Shown here: positions 46,965-56,339 of the stretch, piece by piece
How the letters are laid out: the number at the start of each line of letters is the position of its first letter
How positions within the stretch are numbered: the first letter of the stretch is position 1
Assembly (NCBI RefSeq): GCF_047675955.1
Contig: NC_132910.1
Span: 113,257,143 to 113,321,142, forward strand
Direction of reading: 5' to 3'
DNA from: Chlorocebus sabaeus
Lineage: Eukaryota > Chordata > Mammalia > Primates > Cercopithecidae
Length of the DNA: 64,000 nucleotides
Program-made: the position numbers and the translations under genes
Notes under the pieces: generated by a model
What the model saw: the letters and a program-made list of their open reading frames with translations, nothing else
The model's database searches: none
Told to the model about the DNA's origin: nothing

Positions 46965-47395
46965 TGTGGTTCCATATGAATTTTATATACTTTTTATTAT
47001 TTCTCTAAAAAATGACTTTAAATTTTTGATAGGAATAACATTAAATATGTATGGAACTTTGGGTTGTATGGACATTTTAGCAAAATTAATTTTTCCAATC
47101 CATAAACTTGAGGTATTTTTCCATTTACTTGTGTCTTCCTCAATTTCTTTCATCAGTGTTTCATGGTTTTTAGTGTGCAGATCTTTCAACTCCATGGCTA
47201 AATTTATTTTCAAATATTTTATTGATTTGGATGCTGTTCTAAATGTGATAATTTTCCTGATTTTCTTTTCAGATAATTCATTGTTAGTTTATAACAATGT
47301 TACTAATTTATTATGTTGATTTAGTAGTCTGAAACTTTACTGAATCGATTTATTTTAAAAGTTTGTGTGCTTGTGTGTGTGTAGTGTTTAGGACA
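46965..47395 (-). mobile_element. old L1 (L1MA/MB-like), inverted 5' segment
   Basis: Antisense ORF2: 'tggttccatatgaattttat', 'atggacattttagcaaaatt', 'ctcaatttctttcatcagtg' and 'tctgaaactttactgaat'. It abuts a sense L1 segment that begins a few hundred bp further 3' in ORF2, so the two look like one insertion with an inverted 5' end. A minus-strand 76-codon scrap lies at 46983-47213. Confidence 0.75.
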
Positions 47396-47618
47396 ATTAC
47401 TTTGCATTATTTACAAAAGTCAACTCAAAATGAATGAAAGACTTAAATTAGAGACCTGGAACTACAAAACTTCTAGAGGAAAACACAGAGGCAATCTCCC
47501 TAACACTGATCTTCACAGTAACTTTTGTGTATGACACCAAAAGCACAAGCAACTAAAAAAAATAAATACGTAAACAAGGACAAATACATCAAACTTAAAA
47601 GCTTTTATATAGCAAAGG
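47396..47618 (+). mobile_element. old L1, sense part 1
   Basis: 'aaaatgaatgaaagacttaa', 'tatgacaccaaaagcacaag' and 'atcaaacttaaaagctttta' run up to 'tagcaaagg', where the first MST element was inserted. The L1 resumes at 49953 with 'taaggaaacaatcaacaaaa', exactly the expected continuation. Confidence 0.88.
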
Positions 47619-47986
47619 TGATTTGATTTGGCTATGTCCCCACCCAAACTCATCTTGAATTATAGTTCCTAATCCCCACATGTCATGGGAGGGATCCACT
47701 GGCAAGTAAATTAATCATGGTGGCTCTTACCCTCATGCTGGTTTTGTAATAGTGAGTTCTCTGGAGATTTGATGGTTTTATAAGGGGATTTTCCCCTTTT
47801 GCTTGGCACTTCTCCTTGATGCCACCATGTGAAGAAAGACATGCTCTCTTCCCCTCCCACCATAACTGTAAGTTTCCTGAGGCCCCACCAGCCAGATGGA
47901 ACTGTGAGTCTATTAAACCTCTTTCCTTTATAAATTACCCAGTTTCATGCATGTCTTTATTAGCAGCATGAGAATGAACTAATACA
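47619..47986 (+). mobile_element. MST-1 element, 5' LTR
   Basis: MaLR LTR of 368 bp. It starts 'tgatttgatttggctatgtc' and ends 'gaactaataca'. It carries a TATA-like 'tttataagggg' (about 47776) and an ATTAAA polyadenylation-type hexamer (47912). The wording 'cacttctccttgatgccacc' and 'gtgaagaaagacatg' fits MSTA/MSTB rather than THE1. Confidence 0.92.
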
Positions 47987-49580
47987 GTAAATTGGTACTG
48001 CAGAGAGTGGAGTGCTGCTGTAAGAATACCCAAAAGAGTGGAAGCAACTTTGGAACTGGATAACAGGCAGAGGTTGGAACAGTTTGGAGGGCTCAGAAGA
48101 TGACAGGAAAATGTGGGAAAGTATAGAACTTTCTGGACACTTGGAGGACTCAGAAAACAGGAAGATGTAAGAAAGATTGGAACTTCCTAGAGATTTGTTG
48201 AATGGCTTTGACCAAAATGCTGACAATGATATGGACAATAAGGTCCAGGCTGAGGTAGTTTCAAATGGGGCTGAGGAACTTGTTGGCAACTGGAGCAAAG
48301 TTCATTTTAGCTATAAGTCTTTAGCAGAGATAATATTAGCATTTTGTTCCTGCCCTAGAGATCTGTGGAACTGTAAATTTGAGAGAGATGATTTAGGGTA
48401 CCTAGTGGTAGAAATTTCTAAGCAGCACAACTTTCAAGAGGAAGCAAAGCATAAAAGTTTGAAAAAATTTGCAGCCTGATGATACAGTAGAAAATAAAGA
48501 CCCATTTTCTGGGGAGAAATTTCAGCCTGCTGCAAACATTGGCCTATGTAACAGGGAGGCAAATGCTAATCACCAAAACAGTGGAGAAAATGTCTCCGGG
48601 GTATGTCAGAGACTCCCATCACAGGCCTGGAGGCCTAGGAGGGAATAATGGTTTCAAGGGCCCAGCCCAAGGCCCCCCTGCTCTTTGCAGCCTTGAGACA
48701 TGGTGCTCTGCATTCCAGTTGCTTCAGCTCCCACACAAGACTAAAAGGGGCCAGCATACAGATCAGGGTATTGATTCAGAGAGTGCAATCCCCCAGCCTT
48801 GGCAACTTACACATGGTGTTGGGTCTGTGGGTGCACAGAAGTCAGGAATGAAGGTTTGGGAAACTCTACCTGGATTTCAGAAGATGTATGGAAACACCTG
48901 GATGTCCAGGCAGAAGTTTGCTGCAGGCGCTGGGCCTTCATGGAGAATCTCTGCTATGGCAGTGTAGAAGGAAAATGTGGGGTTGGAGCCCCCAAAGACA
49001 GTCACTACTAGGGCAATGCCTAATGAAGCTGTGAGAAGAGGGCCACCATTATCCAGACCCCAGAATGGTAGATCTATAGACAGCTTGCACCGTGTGCCTG
49101 GAAAAGCCACAAACACTCAACTCCAGCCCTTGACAGCAGCCAGGAGAGTGACTGTAGTCTGCAAAGCCATAAGGGTGGAGCTGCTCAAGGCTGTGGGAAT
49201 CCACCTCTTGCATCAGCATGATCTGGATGTGAGACATGAAGACAAAGAAGATCATGTTGGAAGTTTAAGGTTTAATGACTGCCTTAGTGGATTTTGAGGT
49301 TGCATGACCCCTATAACTCCTTCATTTTGGCCAATTTCTCCCATTTGGATTGGGTGTATTTGCCCAATTCCTGCACCCCCATTGTATCTAGGAAGTAACT
49401 AACTTGCTTTTGATTTTGCAGACTCATAGGCAGAAGGGACTTGAATTGCCTGAGATGTAACCTTGGACTTGGACTTTTGGGTTAATGCTGGAATGAGTTG
49501 AGACTTTGGGCAACTGTTGGAAAGGATGATTATGTTCTGCAACATAAGGACATGAGATTTGAGAGGGGTCAAGTGTGGAA
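47987..49580 (+). mobile_element. MST-1 internal region
   Basis: It starts 'gtaaattggtactgcagag' and ends at a purine-rich 'gagaggggtc' just before the 3' LTR. The standard MaLR internal sequence of about 1.6 kb has no intact gag, pol or env; open stretches (48177, 48539, 48648, 48799, 48977 and others) overlap in several frames and are relics or chance. MaLR elements were mobilised by enzymes supplied from related elements. Confidence 0.9.
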
Positions 49581-49952
49581 TAATATGGTTTGGCTGTGTC
49601 CCCACCCAAATCTCATCTTGAATTGTAGTTCCCATAATCCCCACATGTCATGGTAGAGACCTGGTTGGAGGTAATACAATCATGGGTGTGGTTACCCTCA
49701 TGCTGTTCTCATGATAGTAAGTTCTCAGGAGATCTGATTGTTTTATAAGAAGTGTTTACCCCTTTTACTTGACACTTTTCCTTGCTGCTGCCATGAAAAG
49801 AAGGATGTGGTTGGTTCTCTTTCTTCCATGATTGTAAGTTTCCTGAGACCTCCCCAGTCATGCAGAACTATGAGTCAATTAAACCTCTTTTCTTTGTAAA
49901 TCACCCAGTCTTGGGTATGTCTTTATTAGCAGCATGAGAACTGATTAATACA
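49581..49952 (+). mobile_element. MST-1 element, 3' LTR
   Basis: From 'taatatggtttggctgtgtc' to 'ctgattaataca' (372 bp). The target duplication is 'aaagg' (47614-47618) / 'taagg' (49953-49957), one mismatch. Its clear differences from the 5' LTR are consistent with great age. Confidence 0.92.
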
Positions 49953-50602
49953 TAAGGAAACAATCAACAAAATGAAAATGTTACCTATGGACTAGGAGAA
50001 AATATTTGCAAACTATATGTATATTAAGGGGTTGATATTTAAAATGTATAAGGAACTCACACAACTCAATAGCAAGAAAACAAATATATAAACAAAATCC
50101 TAATTAAAGAATAGACAAAATGAGTAAGCATTTTTACAATGAAAACAGACAAATGGCCAATCAGTATATGAAATGTTGTTCAACATCACTAATCATTAGA
50201 AAAATGCAAATTAAAACCCCAATGAGATATCACCTCACACTTGATAGAATGGCTATTATCAAAAAGATGATTATCAAGAAAGTAATAATCATTGATGAGG
50301 GTTAGAGAAAAACAATTCATTGTACATAGTTGGTGGGAATGTAAATTGGTAAAGCTATTATATGAAATAATGTTATGGTGGTTCCTCAAAAAATTAAAAA
50401 TAGAATTATCATATGATCCAGCATTCTCATTTCTGGATATGTATCCAAAGGAAAGATAACTGATACCTTGAAGGGATAGCTGCACTGAGATGTTCATTGC
50501 AGCTTTGGTCACAATAGTAAATATATGGAAATAATCCAAGTGCCTATGAATGGATTAACAGATAAGGAAATCATATCTAAAATATATATAAAGAAATCAT
50601 AT
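49953..50602 (+). mobile_element. old L1, sense part 2
   Basis: It continues ORF2 after MST-1: 'gagaaaatatttgcaaacta', 'aaattaaaaccccaatgaga', 'atgtatccaaaggaaagata' and 'agatgttcattgcagctttg'. It runs to 'aatcatat', where MST-2 is inserted. Confidence 0.88.
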
Positions 50603-50957
50603 TAGTATAATTTGGATGTCTCTCCACCCAAATCTCATCTTAAACTGTAGCTCCCATAATTCCCATGTATCAAGAGAAGGACCTAGTGGGAGGTAATTGA
50701 ATCATGGGGGCAGGTCTTTCCCATGCTATTCTCATGATAGTGAATAAGTCTCATGAGATCTGATGGTTTTATAAAGGGGACTTCCCCTGCACATGCCATG
50801 TTGCCCGCTGCCATGTAAGATACTCCTCATTCACCTTCAGCAATGATTGTAAGGCTTCCCTACCCATGTGGAACTGTCAGTTGATTAAACCCCTTTCCTT
50901 ATAAATTACCCAGTCTCATGTATACCTTTGTTAGCAGCATGAGAACTGACTAATACA
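50603..50957 (+). mobile_element. MST-2 element, 5' LTR
   Basis: 355 bp from 'tagtataatttggatgtctc' to 'gactaataca'. Contains 'ttttataaagggg' (TATA-like, about 50767) and a 'gattaaacccc' hexamer context. Same family and orientation as MST-1. Confidence 0.92.
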
Positions 50958-52577
50958 GTTAATTGGTAACAGGAGTGGGGTGCTGCTGTAAAAATACCTG
51001 AAAATGTGTGAGCGACTTTGGAACTGGGTAACAGACAGAGGTTAAAACTGTTTGGAGGGCTCAGAACAAGATAGGAAAATGTGGAGAAGTTTGGAACTTC
51101 CTAGAGACTTGGAGGTCTCAAAAGACAGATGTGGGAATGTTTGGAGCTTCCTAGAGACTTGCTGAATGGCTTTGACAAAAATGCTGACAGTGATATGGAC
51201 AATAAAATTCAAGCTGAGGCTGTCTCAGATGGGGTTGAGGAACTTGTTGGGAACTAGAGTAAAGGTCATTCTTGCTATTTAAAGATACTGGCAGAATTTT
51301 GCTCCTGGCCTAGAGATCTGTGGAACTTTGAACTTGAGAGAGATGATTTGGGGTATCTGGTGGAATAAATTTCTAAGTGGCAAAGCATTTGAGAGGTGAC
51401 AAAGCATAAAAGTCTGGAAAATTTGCAACCTGACAATGCAGTAAAAAAGAAAAAAAAATTTTTTTAGGAAGAAATTCAAGCCTGTTGCCAAAATTTGCAT
51501 AAGTAATGAGGAGTCAAATGCTAATCACCAAGGTAACAGGGAAAACGTCTCCAGGGTATGTCAGAGACCTTTGTGGCAGCCCCTTCCATCACAGACCTGA
51601 AGGCCTAAGAGGGAAAAATGGTTTCATGGGCTCAGCCCAGGGCCCCCACTGCTTTATGCAGTCTCTGAACATGGTGCCCTGCATCCCAGCCTGCTTCAGC
51701 TCCCAGCCATGAACAACAGGGGCCAACATACAGCTCAAGCTGTTGATTTGGAGGGTGCAAGCCCCAAAACTTGGTGGGTTATGTGTGGTGTTGGGCCTTT
51801 GGGTGCACAAAAGTCAAGAATGGAGGTTTGGGAACCTCCACCTAGATTTCAGAGGATATATGGAAACACTTGGATGTCCAGGCAGAAGTTTGCTGCAGGG
51901 GTGGGGCCTTCATGGAGAACCTCTACTAGGGCAGTATAGAAGGGAAATGTGGGTGGAGGCCCCCAAAGAGATTCCCAACTGGGGCACTGCCTAGTGGAGC
52001 TGTGAGAGGAGGTCATCAACCTCTAGACTCCAGAATGGTAGATCCATTGACAGCTTGAACCGTCTGCCTGGAAAAGCTACAGACACTCAACACCAGCCCA
52101 TAAAAGCATCCAGGAGAGGAGTTATACCCTGCAATGCCACAGGGGTGGAGCTTCTCAAGGCCATGGGAGTCTATCTCTTGCATCTCTTGCATCAGTGTGA
52201 CCTGGGTGTGAGAAATGGAGTCATCAAAGGAAATCATGTTGGAACTTTAAGGTTTAATGACCGCTTTAATAGATTTTGAAGTTTCATGGGCCCTGCAGTT
52301 CTTTTGTTTTGGTCAATTTCTCCCATATGGAATGACTGTATTTACCCAATATCTGTACCCCCACTATATCTAGGAAGTAACTCACTTGTTTTTTTTTTTT
52401 TTCTTTTTCTTTTTACAGGCTCATAGGTGGAAGAAACTTGCCTTGTCTCAGATGAAACTTTGGACTTGTACTTCTGAGTTAATTTGGAATGAGTTGAGAC
52501 TTTGGGGGACTGTTGGGAAGGCATTATAGTGCTTCTGAAATGTGAGGACATAAAATTTGGGAGGGGCTGGGGTCGAA
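50958..52577 (+). mobile_element. MST-2 internal region
   Basis: About 1.62 kb, collinear with the MST-1 interior ('gttaattggtaacaggagtg' to 'gggaggggctggggtc'). No intact protein frame. It differs by an expanded T-rich tract at 52389-52414 followed by 'acag', which MST-1 has only in short form. Confidence 0.9.
52389..52418 (+). promoter_or_regulatory. cryptic 3' splice-site-like sequence
   Basis: A T-rich pyrimidine tract of about 26 nt ends in 'ttttacag' at 52418. In form it is a strong acceptor consensus on the plus strand. Nothing shows it is used. Confidence 0.3.
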
Positions 52578-52799
52578 CGATATGATTTGGCTGTGTTCTC
52601 ACCCAAATCTCATGTTGAATTGTCATTCCCATAATACCTACATATCGTGAGAGGGATCTGGTGGGAGGTAATTGAATCATGGGAGCAGGTCTTTCAGTGC
52701 TGTTCTTATGAAAGTGAATAAGTATCATGAGATATAGTGGTGTTGTAAGGGAGAGTTGCCTTGCACATACCCTCTTGCCTGTTTCCATGTAAGATGCTT
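52578..52799 (+). mobile_element. MST-2 3' LTR, left part
   Basis: Starts 'cgatatgatttggctgtgtt' and is collinear with the 5' LTR up to 'ccatgtaagatgctt', where an AluY interrupts. Confidence 0.9.
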
Positions 52800-53098
52800 G
52801 GCCAGGTGCGGTGGCTCACACCTGTAATCTCAGCACTTTGGGAGGCGGAGGCGGGCAGATCATGAGGTCAGGAGATCGACACCATCCTGGCTAACATGGT
52901 GAAACCCTGTCTCTACTAAAATACAAAAAAAAAAAAAAAGTTAGCCAGGCATGGTGGTGGGTGCCTGTAGTCCCGACTACTCAGGAGGCTGACGCAGGAG
53001 AACGGCATGAACCTGGGAGGTAGAGTTTGCAGTGAGCAGAGATCGTGCCACTGCACTCCAGCCTGGGTGACAGAATGAGACTCTGTCTCAAAAAAAAA
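52800..53098 (+). mobile_element. AluY inside the MST-2 3' LTR
   Basis: Sense Alu from 'ggccaggtgcggtggctcac' to an A-tail at 53090-53098 (a second A-run lies in the linker, 52926-52939). 'gtgggtgcctgtagtcccga' fits AluY. No clear target duplication seen. Confidence 0.94.
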
Positions 53099-53234
53099 CC
53101 AAATTGCTCCTCATCCACCTTCAGCCATCACTGTGAGGCCTCCCGAGCCATGTGGAACTGTGAGTCAATTAAACCTCTTTCCTTTATAAATTACCCAGTC
53201 TTGTGTATGTATATATTAACTGCATGAGAACAGA
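53099..53234 (+). mobile_element. MST-2 3' LTR, right part
   Basis: 'ccatcactgtgaggcctccc', 'tcaattaaacctctttcctt' and 'gcatgagaacaga' complete the LTR. A possible target duplication 'catat' is at 50598-50602 and 53235-53239. Confidence 0.88.
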
Positions 53235-53387
53235 CATATATATAAATGTATAAAGAAATAATACATATGTAATATACATATTATATATTGTATATTATAT
53301 AATGGTGTTATATAATATACTGTATAGCATATATAGTATATATAAAATATGTTTGTATTGTATATATGTATATATACATAAAATATT
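53235..53387. repeat. AT-rich low-complexity tract
   Basis: Nearly pure A/T with TATA-type units. It sits where the host L1 normally has a short 'tatatacac' motif and has expanded there. Confidence 0.85.
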
Positions 53388-53727
53388 ATTTTGCCTTTAC
53401 AAAGAAGGAGATGTTGCCATTTTTGACAACCTGGATGAGCCAGGAAGACCTAGTGCTAGATGAACTAAGCCAGAAATAGAAAGAAAACTGCTTCCTGATC
53501 TCATTTATATGTGAACTCTATAAAACTTGGACTCACGGAAGCAGAGTAAAAGAGTGGTTATCAGGGGATGGGAGGAAAGGGAAATGGGACAGTGTTTGTG
53601 AAGGGTACAAGGTTGCAGTTATGTAGGACAAATAAGTCTAGATATGTAAGGTGCAGCATGATGACTGCAATTAATAATACTGTATTGCATATTGAAATTT
53701 GCTAAGGAGTAGATTTTAGCTGCTCTC

Positions 53728-53758
53728 ACCACACACACACACGTGCACACACACACAT
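53728..53758. repeat. (CA)n microsatellite
   Basis: CA units with a 'gtg' interruption, inside the L1 3' UTR. Confidence 0.85.
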
Positions 53759-53805
53759 ACATGGTAACTGTGTGAGGAGATGGATATGTTAATGTGCTTG
53801 ACTGT

Positions 53806-53817
53806 AGTAATCATTTC
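53806..53817 (+). repeat. target-site duplication, left copy
   Basis: 'agtaatcatttc', repeated exactly at 54156-54167. In the L1 consensus as I remember it these bases occur once and lead straight into 'a(c/a)...tgtatatgtatatc'. Confidence 0.75.
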
Positions 53818-53866
53818 TTTATAAAATAATTTCTAATAAGAAAAATCTTCATTCAAATTGTATTTC
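53818..53866 (-). other. 49-bp non-Alu segment on the tail side of the AluJ
   Basis: It lies between the left duplication and the Alu's poly-T, so it appears to have been inserted together with the Alu. Read on the Alu strand it follows the A-tail and is not pure A-rich. Candidate 3' transduced sequence. Confidence 0.5.
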
Positions 53867-54155
53867 TTTTTTTTTTTAGAGATGATGTCTTGTCACCCAG
53901 GCTGGAGTGCCATGGTGTGACCTCGGCTCACTGTCACCTTGAATTCCAGGGCTCAAGCAATCCTCTCACCTCAGCTTCCTAAGTAGCAGGGACTACAGGT
54001 GTGAGCCACTACATCTGGCTAATTTTTAAATTTTTCATAGAAATGGGGTTTCACCGTCTTGCCCAGGTTGGTCTCAAACTCCTGGCCTCAAATGATCCTC
54101 TTACCTCAGCCTCTCAGAGTGCTGGGATTACAGGCATGAACCACCATGCCTGGCC
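53867..54155 (-). mobile_element. AluJb-like
   Basis: Antisense Alu with J features: 'gagatgatgtcttgtcaccc', 'agggctcaagcaatcctctc' and 'gcccaggttggtctcaaact', ending 'accatgcctggcc'. Ends and orientation are clear. Confidence 0.92.
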
Positions 54156-54245
54156 AGTAATCATTTCACTATGTATATGTATATCAACATATCATGTTAC
54201 ATACCTCAAATACATACAATATTTATTATTTTAACGTTTAAAAAC
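54156..54245 (+). mobile_element. old L1, terminal part
   Basis: 'agtaatcatttcactatgta', 'caacatatcatgttacatac' and 'caatatttattattttaacg' form the typical L1MA/MB 3' terminus. This completes the L1 that began at 46965. Confidence 0.85.
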
Positions 54246-55112
54246 CATAATATAAGCATATTATCTTAAAGCAAGTTAACATGGTTTAATTCATCTAAAA
54301 TGAACAGGGTTTCATTAATAAGACAAGAATGAGTATTAGTAACACTGGTTAACTAAATGGCAACTAATTCTGCTAAAAGTAGGGAGTTAATCTTGTTTTT
54401 TACTTGTTGAACCATTTAATACGACAATTTCTATTTTTTTCTCAGTTCTAAGACACTTGAAATAATTATTTCTTTAAGTTTTTTTACTCCATTTTGTCTT
54501 TTGACATTTTCTGGGATTTTAGTAAGAAAATATTAACCTTTCTGAATTAATCTTCCATTTTCTTACACGTTCTCAAAATAAGATCTCCACATAGGTAAGT
54601 AGGATGCATCAAGGGATGGGCCTTAATTTGGGTGCACAGACAAGAAATTAGAAGGTTATCACTACGCATGCTCTGCAATGCAAAATACAGGGGGCTTTAT
54701 TTTGGGTCATCAAAACCTGCACAATTTATAGTTCTGCCCCCAAAGGGGTTCCATTTAAAAAACAGAAGATACGAATAAAATGCTTGACTACATGTTGCCC
54801 GGCATTTTCAGAGCTGGGGAGGAGTTCCGGGCTGGTTTTCCTATCAATGGCTCCTTAACTAATTGTCCTCTGTCTTGCCTCGCTCTGCACAGCTCTATGA
54901 CTTCAGTGTCTCCTGTGTCCTCAGAAAGGTTGCCCTCCTCACGTAGACTCCGCCACCCCCAGCCTCTTCCCACATGAGAAGGCTGTGCACTCTCAGCATT
55001 GTTTTTTCTCTTCACAAAACGTCCATCCACTGCTCATGACCCAAGTTCCTTCATAATACCCTTACATTGGTGAGCCCTTATCTTGATCTTTATGACAGGT
55101 AGCTGTTTTTGT
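54246..55112. other. single-copy DNA with a GC-richer patch
   Basis: About 54700-55010 is GC-richer and contains two opposite-strand frames (54780-54977 plus, 54788-55030 minus) that are mirror readings of the same block. No known protein or repeat recognised. Confidence 0.4.
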
Positions 55113-55129
55113 GGGGGGGGGGGGGGGGG
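55113..55129 (+). repeat. poly-G tract (17 G)
   Basis: An uninterrupted G run preceded by 'tttttgt' and followed by 'ttaactg'. Confidence 0.95.
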
Positions 55130-55677
55130 TTAACTGAAAATTTGATAAAATTCTGGAAAGGGTAATAAATGGGTGTGCTTATATTTCATAATGAGTGGGA
55201 AGTGCATATTAATTTCACATCTTCTCGATACTGTTATGCCCACTTGGCTTAGTATCATGGGTGGTCATGTAAAGAATTTTTACAATCAATGTTATTCATT
55301 TAGAAATTATGTTGGAATATTTAATATAAAAATATGTTGACCACGGCAATATTTTTGTATAAAGGCGGTGTTCACATTGTATGGTAGTGCAGAACCGTAA
55401 AAGTAGTCATGCGAGTTTAAAATGTACAGGGCTATTTTAATCATCACTGGGAAAACGTACATCCAGTTTGCTTTCACTAAGTTCCTCTGGTTGTGTATCT
55501 GAAGTCTTGTAATTGAGACAATGTGAACATTTCCAAGTTAAGTTCTTTCTTCTATAAGTCAATTTATGCTTGATTTGAATTTCATTTCATTAATCACTTT
55601 TTGTTTCTTTGCTGCACTTTTATTTTTGTTGGCTGATTCTCTCTTTCAATTATCCATTTTAAATATTTCCTGCATTT
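55130..55677. other. AT-rich single-copy DNA
   Basis: Nothing recognised. Confidence 0.5.
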
Positions 55678-55931
55678 ACGCCTGTAATCCCAGCACTTTG
55701 AGGGGCCGAGGCGGGTGGATCACGAGGTCAGGAGATCGAGACCATCTTGGCCAACACGGTGAAACCCCGTCGTCTCTACTAAAAACACAAGGCGCGGTGG
55801 CGGGCGCCTGTAGTCCCAGCTACTCTAGAGGCTGAGGCAGGAGAATGGCGTGAACTCGGGAGGCGGAGCTTGCAGTGAGCCAAGATCGCGCCACCGCACT
55901 CCAGCCGGGGCGACAGAGCGGGACTCCATCT

Positions 55932-55964
<33 letters not shown>
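55678..55964 (+). mobile_element. AluY, 5'-truncated, rearranged linker
   Basis: It starts at 'acgcctgtaatcccagcact', has an extra 'cgt' at 'ccccgtcgtctctac', lacks about 14 bp around 'aaaaacacaaggcgcggtgg', and ends in a 32-A tail (55933-55964). The long pure tail suggests a recent insertion. Confidence 0.94.
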
Positions 55965-55966
<2 letters not shown>

Positions 55967-56324
55967 CTCATGCATTGATCACTGGAAGACTATGAGAACT
56001 TCGAGGGGGCATCTCCTTGTTTAAAGCTATGGCTCACTCTTGTGAATGAAAAAAAGGAGAGTCAATGATCCCTTTGTTTAAAAAAAAGTATGTTCTTTTC
56101 ACTTTTCTGCTCTCAATCATTTACAAAAAGCCTAGAGGAGCTGAATTTATTAACAAAAGGCAAGGTAGCATGCCCTCCCTCCATATATATATGTTCGTGT
56201 GTGTATTTTAGTACAACAGTATATATTTGAGACTCGTTATTTGTACTCGAATTTACTTTTTAGGATTGGAATCTAATATTTAATTTTAAAATATCTGCTT
56301 TTCTAAATTTTCCTTCATGATTAA
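55965..56324. other. AT-rich single-copy DNA
   Basis: Short TA/TG runs near 56182-56202; nothing else. Confidence 0.5.
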
Positions 56325-56339
56325 CCCCCCCCCCCCCCC
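56325..56339 (+). repeat. poly-C tract (15 C)
   Basis: A C run preceded by 'gattaa' and followed by 'aaaatta'. It is in inverted relation to the G tract 1.2 kb upstream. Confidence 0.95.

Larger units (their letters stand above)
53388..53817 (+). mobile_element. old L1, sense part 3 (ORF2 end / 3' UTR)
   Basis: 'acaacctggatgagccagga', 'gaactaagccagaaatagaa', 'ggactcacggaagcagagta' and 'gaaatttgctaaggagtaga', then a CA run (53728-53758). It is interrupted after 'gtagtaatcatttc' by the AluJ insertion. Confidence 0.88.

Noticed and set aside
48177..49644. Multiple open frames inside MST-1 as surviving gag or pol
   Set aside because: They overlap in several frames and both strands, none covers the internal region, and this MaLR interior is known to lack intact protein genes.
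54780..55030. Pair of opposite-strand frames (65 and 80 codons)
   Set aside because: They are mirror readings of one GC-richer block; no start context, domain or splice site supports either.
55113..56339. piggyBac-type transposon suggested by TTAA next to C and G runs
   Set aside because: A piggyBac insertion would read TTAA-CCC...GGG-TTAA; here the order is GGG-TTAA...TTAA-CCC, the reverse, and the interior holds only single-copy DNA and an Alu.
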